Of a DNA stretch of 64,000 bases, positions 57,361-64,000 are shown piece after piece. The notes under the pieces are model-generated. The model was not told the origin of the DNA. It ran no database searches and saw only the letters and a list, made by a program, of their open reading frames with translations. Position 1 is the first letter of the stretch; each line of letters opens with the position of its first letter. Where the stretch lies: the NCBI GenBank assembly GCA_030525525.1, contig JAUNEN010000010.1, positions 1 to 64,000 on the forward strand, read 5' to 3'. Made by a program: the position numbers and the translations under genes. The DNA is from Erysipelotrichaceae bacterium (lineage in GTDB: Bacteria; Bacillota_I; Bacilli_A; Erysipelotrichales; Erysipelotrichaceae).

Positions 57361-58269
57361 ATGCCCTTTACACCCAATGACAAATCCATGCTGGAAGGCT
57401 ATATCAGAAAAGCCCGTCCTTTTGAAGAGATGTTCTCTGTCAGAGGAAAGACAGCCATCATTACCGGCGGCTCCAGCGGTTTGGGATTTGATATCACACT
57501 GCGTCTTCTGCAGGGTGGCGCCAATGTCGTCATCGCATCCTATTCTGAAATCGAAAGGGATGCGGCAATGCCTTTACTTGAAGAGCAGGGATTCAAAGAC
57601 ACCGTCAGATTCTGTAAGACAGATGTCACAAAGGAAGAAGAAGTCGAAGCTCTTGTGAATTACACAGTCGAAACCTTCGGAACCGTCGACATCTATGTCA
57701 ACTGCGCGGCGACATGGAACTATGCAAAGATCTATGATCTGCCCAAGGAAGATCTTCAGAAAGTATTTGCCGTCAATGTCTTCGGTGCATTCTTTGGCGT
57801 CAAATATGTCAGCCGCGTCATGAAGGATTCAGGAAACGGCGGCAAGATCGTCCTGATCTCATCCAACTGTCCGGTCATGCCTTATCCGGTATTCGGAGGC
57901 TATCCCCACTACGCATCAAGCAAAGCCGCAATCATGGGCCTGACAGTCGAAACAGCCAAAGAGCTCAAGCGCTACGGCATCATGGTCAACTCAATTGCGC
58001 CGGGCGGAATGGTCACCCCCGGCAGTGCCGGCAACCTGGCTTCGGAAGCTCTTACCGAAGAACAGCAGGACGAGTTCTATGATGAACTGATGGTCTGGCA
58101 GACCGACGGCCAGATGGAAGTGGATCAGATCGGTATCATGGCCTATACATTCTGCACACCGGCTGCGGACGGAATCACGGGCGAAGTCATCATGGTTGAT
58201 GGCGGCGCTACTCATAATATCGTGAAATACCAGCCTGCAATTGATCAATACCCGCCTGAGGAGGATTAA
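57361..58269 (+). CDS. Short-chain dehydrogenase/reductase
   Basis: 302 residues from the ATG at 57361 (GAGGAGG upstream). An upstream TTG would include the ribosome site. TGGSSGLG at 35-42 binds the nucleotide, and Tyr184 and Lys188 in YASSKAA are the catalytic pair, with Ser in LISSN upstream. The NCAATW block replaces the usual NNAG. An N-terminal ~25-residue extension and a C-terminal tail distinguish it from minimal FabG proteins. It should oxidise or reduce a hydroxyl/keto group with NAD(P). It starts the SDR-Cys-rich-GcvT operon. Confidence 0.9.
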   Translation: MPFTPNDKSMLEGYIRKARPFEEMFSVRGKTAIITGGSSGLGFDITLRLLQGGANVVIASYSEIERDAAMPLLEEQGFKDTVRFCKTDVTKEEEVEALVNYTVETFGTVDIYVNCAATWNYAKIYDLPKEDLQKVFAVNVFGAFFGVKYVSRVMKDSGNGGKIVLISSNCPVMPYPVFGGYPHYASSKAAIMGLTVETAKELKRYGIMVNSIAPGGMVTPGSAGNLASEALTEEQQDEFYDELMVWQTDGQMEVDQIGIMAYTFCTPAADGITGEVIMVDGGATHNIVKYQPAIDQYPPEED

Positions 58270-58272
58270 AAC

Positions 58273-59499
58273 ATGACAAAGAAAATCAATGAAAGAATAC
58301 CTGCTGATTCCGGTAACGGCGCCGGTTTCAGACAGTTCAATGCCGTACAGTCACCCTGGAACAAGCTGATGAGCTATCAGGATGCCCTTCACTATGCATC
58401 AAGATTTGAAGCAGTCTTAAGCTCAGCTGTTGCCCAGGCATACAGAATCATCATTCCTGACTATGCAACCCGTGCCGATGAAATGTGCAAGGAAGCATAC
58501 GGCCGTCTGTTCTACACCGGACTCAATTATCCCAATGATGACGGCTTCGGCATTCACCCCTTCATGTGCGGCTCTTATCCGGGCGCTTTGATCGGTGACA
58601 AAGGCGATGACGCATTGCTGATGTGCGGGCGATGCCAGGATTTCGGAACATACAGATGTGAAAAAGAACTCGATGTCTGTGACTGGGATATCTGCGGAAG
58701 CGAACTTTGCCGTGCAACGACGATGTCCCTGCAGGGTCAGGCAGACGCCACCGAAACAAGACACAGAAAAGGAAAGAAGCTTGACTATCTGATGGTTGAA
58801 GCAAAAGGCTGCGGAGACAGACACTGCCGTATCATTGCCGAAAGCCGTGAAAAATACCCTGCCCCGCCGCATGCACTTTGGGAATCCTTTGGCCCTGCGG
58901 TTTCCGATGATTACAAGAAATTCACAGCGGAAGAAGAATGCGTGGAAGAATCCATGATGTTCCGTGAAGAATGTGACTATCACTTTGTCAACGGCACAAA
59001 CAACGAAACCGACTCTTCCAACCAGATGGTCAACCTGTCCACTGCCGCTTCCCTCTACCTTCTGCCGGCAATCGCAAATGCCGTCAAACTCGGCTACACA
59101 ACCGAACAGAATGCAGAATGGATCAAGAAGTGCGTTCTTGAAGCAGCCGGCAAGGCAATGTTCGGCGAGCGCTATGCAATCCGCGCATGCAGAGAGTGGC
59201 TGGGTGTTCCGGACAATGTGCATGACGGAAGAATGCTCGGCGGTGTGATTGAGATGCTGCTGCAGTCAATCCTCTGCAATTATGAAATTGAAGCCTTCAA
59301 TGAGAACGAAGTCATCTATGTCATCGACAGAAGCGGACTTGCAATCGGTGCAACACAGTCACTGTGCGAAGCGCATCTGTATATGTGGCACGGCATGGTC
59401 AAGACTCTTGTCAGCGCTGAATGGAGCGTCTGGGAAGAAGATTCCCCGAAGGGCAAGATGCGCATCAAAATTGCAAAGAAGATCGATAAATTCATGTAA
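58273..59499 (+). CDS. Cysteine-rich protein of unknown function, V4R-like hints
   Basis: 408 residues, three bases after the SDR stop, with GAGGAGG upstream. The N-terminal half holds ten cysteines at 72, 99, 118, 121, 129, 136, 141, 146, 180 and 185. A CxxC pair (CGRC) and the CDWDICGSELC cluster stand out. The block KGCGDRHCRIIAE near 179-191 resembles the end of V4R (4-vinyl-reductase) domains, which bind small hydrophobic molecules or metals; this is weak. The second half is helical with many Asn/Thr (NGTNNETDSSNQMVNLSTAAS). There is no signal peptide. Tight coupling to the SDR and GcvT-like genes implies one pathway. I do not claim a reaction. Confidence 0.75.
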   Translation: MTKKINERIPADSGNGAGFRQFNAVQSPWNKLMSYQDALHYASRFEAVLSSAVAQAYRIIIPDYATRADEMCKEAYGRLFYTGLNYPNDDGFGIHPFMCGSYPGALIGDKGDDALLMCGRCQDFGTYRCEKELDVCDWDICGSELCRATTMSLQGQADATETRHRKGKKLDYLMVEAKGCGDRHCRIIAESREKYPAPPHALWESFGPAVSDDYKKFTAEEECVEESMMFREECDYHFVNGTNNETDSSNQMVNLSTAASLYLLPAIANAVKLGYTTEQNAEWIKKCVLEAAGKAMFGERYAIRACREWLGVPDNVHDGRMLGGVIEMLLQSILCNYEIEAFNENEVIYVIDRSGLAIGATQSLCEAHLYMWHGMVKTLVSAEWSVWEEDSPKGKMRIKIAKKIDKFM

Positions 59500-59513
59500 G
59501 GAGACGGGCTCTT

Positions 59514-60545
59514 ATGTTTAAGAATATTTTTAAAAACGACGACTGGAAACGCCGTGAACATATGGCGGTCCGTGAAAAGGTCGGATATTATCTGTTCACC
59601 CATCAGCTCATGGAAGTCACCGGTCCCGATGCTCAAAGATTCCTGGACTGGATCTTCCCGAATAAAATTGACACCCTGAAAGTCGGACGCGACCGCTATA
59701 CCGTCATGCTCAATGAGAAAGGCGAAATCATCGATGACGTTGTCGTCATGCGCATGGATGAAGAAAGATACTGGGTTTCCACCCTCTATGCAACAAAGGC
59801 AGATGACTGGTTCTATTACCACAGTGAAGAATTCGATGTCGACTGCTCAGAGATCACCGAAGACTGGCACATGTTCTCCATCCAGGGACCGCTCTCCAAA
59901 GATGTCATGAACAAGCTTGTCGAAGGCGGCGTTGATGATCTGAAATTCTTCGCAAACAGAGAAGCGAAGATGAATGACATTGATATCATTGTCAACCGCG
60001 GCGGCTTCACCGGTGAGAAACTTGGCTATGAGGTCTATTGCGCAGCCGATGATGCCGATGCAGTTCAGGATCTGATCGATGCAGCGGTTAAAGAAGCAGG
60101 CGGTCTTGAAGTCACTGAATTCCAGGTCTTTGCCTGGACACTTCCGACCGAAGCAGGCTTCTATTACATGAGAGATCTTGCCCACACCAATCCGTTTGAA
60201 GTGGGTCTTGAAAAGAATATCAACTGGGACAAGGAATTCATCGGAAAAGAAGCCCTTCTGAAGATTAAAGAAGAAGGACCGAAGAGAGAGATGGTCGGCT
60301 TCATCGTCACCGATCCCGAAGAAAACTTCTACATCCGTGCAAAGCAGTACGGAGGACCGGGTGAACCTGTCTTTATCGAAGGTGAAGAAGAGGAAGTCGG
60401 CCGTGTTTCAAAGATGGTCTACTCCTATGTCAAAGACGTCAACAACGGCTACATCCTCGCCAAAAAAGACAAGCTCCATATCGGTGATAAGATCAGAATT
60501 CACGGATATGAATGTGAAATCACTGAAAAGAACTGGCTGAACTGA
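59514..60545 (+). CDS. GcvT-like folate-dependent aminomethyltransferase/demethylase
   Basis: 343 residues, with AAGGAG ten bases before the ATG. The GcvT fold is evident: GPDAQRFLDWIFPNKIDTLKVGRDRYTVMLNEKGEIIDDVVVMR, with Asp74 at the place of the catalytic aspartate of GcvT; GGFTGEKLGYEVY; and a C-terminal barrel (VGFIVTDPEENFYIR). GcvT itself forms part of the glycine cleavage system, but no gcvP/gcvH is here. Relatives such as LigM and DmdA transfer methyl groups from substrates to tetrahydrofolate. The operon suggests a substrate demethylation of that kind. Confidence 0.85.
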   Translation: MFKNIFKNDDWKRREHMAVREKVGYYLFTHQLMEVTGPDAQRFLDWIFPNKIDTLKVGRDRYTVMLNEKGEIIDDVVVMRMDEERYWVSTLYATKADDWFYYHSEEFDVDCSEITEDWHMFSIQGPLSKDVMNKLVEGGVDDLKFFANREAKMNDIDIIVNRGGFTGEKLGYEVYCAADDADAVQDLIDAAVKEAGGLEVTEFQVFAWTLPTEAGFYYMRDLAHTNPFEVGLEKNINWDKEFIGKEALLKIKEEGPKREMVGFIVTDPEENFYIRAKQYGGPGEPVFIEGEEEEVGRVSKMVYSYVKDVNNGYILAKKDKLHIGDKIRIHGYECEITEKNWLN

Positions 60546-60582
60546 ATCACATCAGCAGATCTGCTTAACTGAATAACATGCA

Positions 60583-60614
60583 AAAAAGGAAGATCAATTG
60601 CGGTCTTCCTTTTT
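60583..60614 (+). terminator. Rho-independent terminator
   Basis: A perfect AAAAAGGAAGA / TCTTCCTTTTT stem with a ten-base loop, 38 bases after the GcvT-like stop. Confidence 0.9.
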
Positions 60615-60636
60615 GCGTGATGTGTTTTGGAACTGT

Positions 60637-61635
60637 TCAGAGTTCAGATTCATTTCTGATGAGAGAGAATCCGATTTCTTCCACATTGACGAGGCCATAA
60701 TTGATTCCTACAGCAACTGCGGTTTTTGTACTCCGGTTTAAGCCCAGCCAGGCATGATACGGCCCGGCTGCACCCGTATGCCATGAAACCGGAATATCCT
60801 TTTCAAGTCTCCAGGCAAGTCCGCTGTTTGCATTCTTCTCACACGGTCCGTGAATATCATGGCACATTCTGAGATAAGGCCTTGAGCCGTCAAGATTGAT
60901 TTCTGCAAATTTCAGAAGATCTTCGATTGTCGCATTCAGAGCTCCGGCCGGTGCAATGACATCTTCTTTTTCCCACTGCCAGCACCTGCAGGGCTGATCT
61001 TTTTTGTCATAGCCTTTCATGTCAACATTTCCAAGGAATGTATTCTTCAGGCCGAGATCATTTTCAATATAGTCAGTCAATGAATCCCAGAATCCTTTTC
61101 CGTTTACCGTGCCTACGATATAGCCGAGAATACTCATGCCGATATTTGAATAGACAAACGGATACTGCTTATCTTTGAGATGAGTTTCCCGTATGATCTT
61201 CAGCATCAGCTCTTCATCCGGATATCCTCTGAACGGATTGGTGTGGAAAAGACCTCCTTCTCTGTTCTGATTGATCAGAAATGGCAGAGTTGTGATCAGA
61301 TTGTAGGGCTGTGTTTTGTATCCGGAAGTGTGGGTGGCAAGTCTTCTTAATGTCGGATAGTATCCTTCCGGCAGATCTTTGATGTAATCATTGATGTGCC
61401 CGTCAAGATTCAGCATTCCTTCGGAAACATATTTTGCAAGAAGGCTTGCTGTGAAAGGCTTGCAGATGGAGCCGACGGGATAGATGAGCGGATCCCCTGA
61501 TACGATGCTTTGATCCGGGCCGTAATGAACGATTTCGGTCTCTCCGTTTTTCATCACACCGATTGTCAGTTCCACATGGCTGCGGTTTCTGTAGAGTTTT
61601 TCAATTTCAGATTGTGTACTTTCCGGAAGGTTCAT
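60637..61635 (-). CDS. Serine hydrolase of the beta-lactamase/class C family
   Basis: 332 residues from the ATG at 61635, which has GGAGG five bases upstream; that site would lie inside a longer frame. SICK places the catalytic SxxK serine at residue 56. YSNIG supplies the YxN tyrosine, and WHTGAAG is the third motif (HTG). It could be an esterase, a D-aminopeptidase or a penicillin-binding-type enzyme. There is no signal peptide, so it is probably cytoplasmic and unlikely to be a drug-resistance beta-lactamase. It is convergent with the GcvT operon. Confidence 0.88.
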   Translation of the reverse strand: MNLPESTQSEIEKLYRNRSHVELTIGVMKNGETEIVHYGPDQSIVSGDPLIYPVGSICKPFTASLLAKYVSEGMLNLDGHINDYIKDLPEGYYPTLRRLATHTSGYKTQPYNLITTLPFLINQNREGGLFHTNPFRGYPDEELMLKIIRETHLKDKQYPFVYSNIGMSILGYIVGTVNGKGFWDSLTDYIENDLGLKNTFLGNVDMKGYDKKDQPCRCWQWEKEDVIAPAGALNATIEDLLKFAEINLDGSRPYLRMCHDIHGPCEKNANSGLAWRLEKDIPVSWHTGAAGPYHAWLGLNRSTKTAVAVGINYGLVNVEEIGFSLIRNESEL

Positions 61636-61697
61636 AAGTTCCTCCATATCTCTGAATTCATTCTAACATTGTCAATCAAATATAACGTTGACATAAA

Positions 61698-61724
61698 AGA
61701 AAACCGCCTGTCACCGACAGACGG
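61698..61724 (-). terminator. Rho-independent terminator
   Basis: CCGTCTGTC / GACAGGCGG arms with a three-base loop and TTTTC on the minus strand, after the AIM24-type gene. Confidence 0.8.
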
Positions 61725-61735
61725 AATCACTTCAC

Positions 61736-62413
61736 TTAATTGCTGGAAGGATGGGGCATGTATGCATAGAGGCTCATTGCCAGTGAGCTGATCGGCATTG
61801 TCTGCAGCCAGACTTTGCCCGGACCTGTCACAACAGTATTGAACAGTCCTTCCCCGCCCATGACAACATTTGTAAAGCCTTTGATCCTCTGGATGCTCAT
61901 GGTACATGTGCCTTCCATAGCAGCGACATAACCGGAATCAATCACAAGCGATTCACCGGCTGCGAGTTCTCTCACATCAACTGCGCCGTCAATTTCCAGC
62001 CATGCATAGCCGCTTCCGGAATACTTCTGCATGATGAAGCCTTCGCCGCCAAAGAAGCCGACACCTGCTTTTTCATGCAGATAGATATCCATATTCACAT
62101 TTTCGGTTGCCGCCAAGAAGGAAGTCTTCTGGGCAATGATCGGCGTCTGACCGATATTGAAGGCAATGATATCGCCGGGGCTGTGCTTGGCAAGAACGAG
62201 TTCACCCTGTCCGTCCGCATAATAATGATTGAGGGCAAGTGATTCGCCGACCAGCATCTTTTTGAACATTCCGCCGAATCCGCCGGTTTTTGTCTCCATC
62301 TGAATTGTCGGGCTCATCCAAGCCATGGCGCCGCTCTGACATTTGATTGATTCGCCTGTTTCCATCTGAAGTCTCAGAATTGTAAAAGGCTGCTTTGTAA
62401 TTTCATACTTCAT
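61736..62413 (-). CDS. AIM24/TIGR00266 family protein
   Basis: 225 residues. The N-terminal QMETGESIKCQSGAMAWMSPTIQMETKTGGFGGMFKKMLVGESLALNHYYADGQGELVLA is the hallmark of the TIGR00266/AIM24 family. The middle and C-terminal strands (GGEGFIMQKYSGSGYAWLEIDG, GLFNTVVTGPGKVWLQTMP) complete the beta-prism-like fold. Bacterial members form homotrimers of unclear function. There is no signal peptide. It has its own terminator, and its leader (about 180 bp) is shared with the divergent peptidase gene. Confidence 0.9.
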   Translation of the reverse strand: MKYEITKQPFTILRLQMETGESIKCQSGAMAWMSPTIQMETKTGGFGGMFKKMLVGESLALNHYYADGQGELVLAKHSPGDIIAFNIGQTPIIAQKTSFLAATENVNMDIYLHEKAGVGFFGGEGFIMQKYSGSGYAWLEIDGAVDVRELAAGESLVIDSGYVAAMEGTCTMSIQRIKGFTNVVMGGEGLFNTVVTGPGKVWLQTMPISSLAMSLYAYMPHPSSN

Positions 62414-62595
62414 AGATTTTTTTCTCCTGTTCTGTTATGTGATACTGTTTTCTTCCTCACCTATTATGTCAGAAATGAAATATCCGTTAAAGTCTGAATT
62501 TCTGTTTTCATTCCAATTGCACAGAATTCACATCAGGCCGTCAGGATTCGCTGCCATGATATAATGATCCCCATAGAAGGGAAATCAACAACAAT

Positions 62596-64000
62596 ATGAA
62601 TAAAGAATGGTCACTTGAAAAACTCTATAAGGGTTATGATGATCCGAAATTCGCAGCTGATGAAGCAGATCTCGATCAGCTGATCGAAGACTTCAAAGCT
62701 CTTTCCTCAAACCTTGAAGGAGAAGCGAAAGATGTTCTGAGAAAGGCGATTGAAATCAATCAGCAGCTCGAAGCAAAAGCACATACTCTCTTTTCTTTTG
62801 CAAGCCTCTCCCAGGCCGTCAATACATCCGATGCCAAAGCCGCTGCCGTACAGGGAAGACTTTCCCGCAAGCTCTCAGCCATTGCCGGCCCGAGAACTTC
62901 TCTTGTGCAGTACATCTCCTCAATTGAGAATCTTGAAGAAGTCATCGCTTCCGACTCACTTCTCAAGGAACATGAATTCTATCTGACAAATATCAAAGAG
63001 TCAGCGAAGTATACACTTTCCCCGGAAGTTGAAAATGCGATCAGCCTCTATGAAATCAGCGGTTCTTCTGCCTGGAGCGATCTGCAGAGCTATCTGACTT
63101 CCACCGTACCGGTCGAATATGAAGGCGGCGTTACCACCCTTTCCGATATCAGAAACAAGGCATATGATCCCGACCCTGCCATCAGAAAGAGTGCCTATGA
63201 AGCAGAAATCAAGGCATATGACAGAATCAAGGACGGCATTGCCTTCGCCCTCAACTCCATCAAGATGGAAGTCATCTCCCACTGCCAGTTAAGAGGCTAT
63301 GAGTCACCGCTTGATGAAACACTGAAGAATGCCCACATGAAGAAGGAAACACTCGACGCACTGATCGGTGCAATGAATGAATACCTTCCGAAGTTCTGGG
63401 AATATATGAAAGCCAAGGCAAAGCTGCTCGGATATGAAAACGGACTGCCTTTCTATGAGATGTTTGCACCGCTCGAGGGAAACGATACAGTCTACACAAC
63501 CGAACAGGCACGCGACTATCTGGTTGAGCTGTTCTCCACATTTGATGAAGAAGAGACAAACATGATCGCAAGAGCCTTCGATGAATCATGGATTGACTTC
63601 TATCCGCATGACGGAAAAGTCGGCGGCGCATTCTGTGCAGAAATGCCGACCATCAAGGAAAGCCGAATCCTCACCAACTTCGGCGGCACCCTCGGCGATG
63701 TCGTAACTCTTGCCCATGAACTGGGCCATGCGTTCCATAACCACTGTCTGAGAGACAACTCCATTCTCAATCTCGATGTCTCCATGCCGGTTGCCGAAAC
63801 AGCATCCACATTCAATGAGGTTGTCGCAATGAATGCCGCAATCAAAGCTGAAAAAGATCCAGTCGCAAAGCGTGCACTCATTGAAAGTCAGCTGATGGAT
63901 GCCAACCAGATCATCTGCGACATCTATTCCAGATATCTGTTTGAAACAGCAGTCTTCGAAAACAGAGAACATGAATTCATGTTTGCCGATCAGTTATGCG
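62596..64000 (+). CDS. pepF: Oligoendopeptidase F, M3 family (partial, 3' end outside window)
   Basis: 468 codons from an ATG at 62596 to the window edge; the full family length is near 600. The zinc motif HELGHAFH sits near residue 375, with the downstream glutamate in NEVVAMN. The N-terminal helical half (MNKEWSLEKLYKGYDDPKFAADEADLDQLIEDF) matches PepF. The enzyme degrades oligopeptides in the cytoplasm using zinc. TATAAT at 62560-62565 may be its -10, and AGAAGGG lies 14 bases upstream of the ATG. The missing C-terminus is expected outside the window. Confidence 0.92.
   Translation, partial: MNKEWSLEKLYKGYDDPKFAADEADLDQLIEDFKALSSNLEGEAKDVLRKAIEINQQLEAKAHTLFSFASLSQAVNTSDAKAAAVQGRLSRKLSAIAGPRTSLVQYISSIENLEEVIASDSLLKEHEFYLTNIKESAKYTLSPEVENAISLYEISGSSAWSDLQSYLTSTVPVEYEGGVTTLSDIRNKAYDPDPAIRKSAYEAEIKAYDRIKDGIAFALNSIKMEVISHCQLRGYESPLDETLKNAHMKKETLDALIGAMNEYLPKFWEYMKAKAKLLGYENGLPFYEMFAPLEGNDTVYTTEQARDYLVELFSTFDEEETNMIARAFDESWIDFYPHDGKVGGAFCAEMPTIKESRILTNFGGTLGDVVTLAHELGHAFHNHCLRDNSILNLDVSMPVAETASTFNEVVAMNAAIKAEKDPVAKRALIESQLMDANQIICDIYSRYLFETAVFENREHEFMFADQLC

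Noticed and set aside
58423-59223. 266-codon minus-strand frame antisense to the cysteine-rich gene
   Set aside because: The plus-strand gene has a strong ribosome site and tight operon spacing. The antisense frame has neither.
59514-60545. GcvT-like gene as part of a glycine cleavage system
   Set aside because: No gcvH, gcvP or lipoylation gene is nearby, and the operon partners are an SDR and an unrelated cysteine-rich protein.
60637-61635. Serine hydrolase as an antibiotic-resistance beta-lactamase
   Set aside because: It lacks a signal peptide and the usual omega-loop layout. SxxK/YxN/HTG are shared by many esterases and peptidases, so resistance is not supported.
1-64000. CRISPR array, insertion sequence, prophage or integrated element
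   Set aside because: I saw no regularly spaced repeats, transposase or integrase motifs, att-like direct repeats or tRNA junctions in the window.

Overview
This window looks like chromosome from an anaerobic, mid-GC Bacillota. It carries the anaerobic ribonucleotide reductase pair nrdD/nrdG, ferredoxin-dependent indolepyruvate oxidoreductase, many Fe-S and flavin enzymes, strong AGGAGG-type ribosome binding sites and U-tract hairpin terminators. A gut-type Erysipelotrichia relative is my best guess, but it is inference. I see no rRNA, tRNA, CRISPR array, insertion sequence or prophage.

Layout. 1-10 kb: envelope proteins, glutathione peroxidase, a DJ-1/PfpI protein, a folate pair (folD, fchA), an S10-type peptidase and a carboxylesterase. 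10-19 kb: an anchored NodB deacetylase, nrdG with a PfkB kinase, an acyl-CoA ligase, nrdD and a metallophosphoesterase lipoprotein. 19-31 kb: a Gfo/Idh/MocA oxidoreductase with an unusual EIIB-ROK fusion, small secreted proteins, a lipoyl-less E2-like acyltransferase, a diadenylate-cyclase-like protein, DAHP synthase, a membrane trypsin-like protease with a TIR-like N-terminus, and proB. 31-38 kb: a YfcE-like phosphoesterase, a MATE exporter, a TrpR-like regulator, a sodium:solute symporter and an amidohydrolase. 38-44 kb: an aryl-pyruvate oxidation cluster (iorA, iorB, paaK, ACT protein) divergent from an acyl-CoA synthetase across a compact double promoter. 44-48 kb: a TelA-like protein, a glycosyltransferase, an ECF S component, a DUF362 protein and an orphan PTS IIB.

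The most interesting part is 48.5-60.6 kb. A TetR regulator sits between two arms. Leftward are a DUF3237-type protein and an Fe-S aldo/keto reductase. Rightward are an old-yellow-enzyme/dienoyl-CoA-reductase flavoprotein translationally coupled to a ketosteroid-isomerase-like protein, then a CoA-transferase and a small helical protein. A PucR regulator follows, divergent from a tight three-gene operon: a short-chain dehydrogenase, an unrecognised cysteine-rich protein and a GcvT-like protein. Together the families (OYE, NTF2/KSI fold, CoA transferase, SDR) echo the logic of bile-acid/steroid-converting bai genes, with an added GcvT-type, tetrahydrofolate-dependent C1 step. The substrate cannot be read from sequence.

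The window closes with a serine hydrolase, an AIM24-type protein and the 5' part of an oligoendopeptidase F gene.
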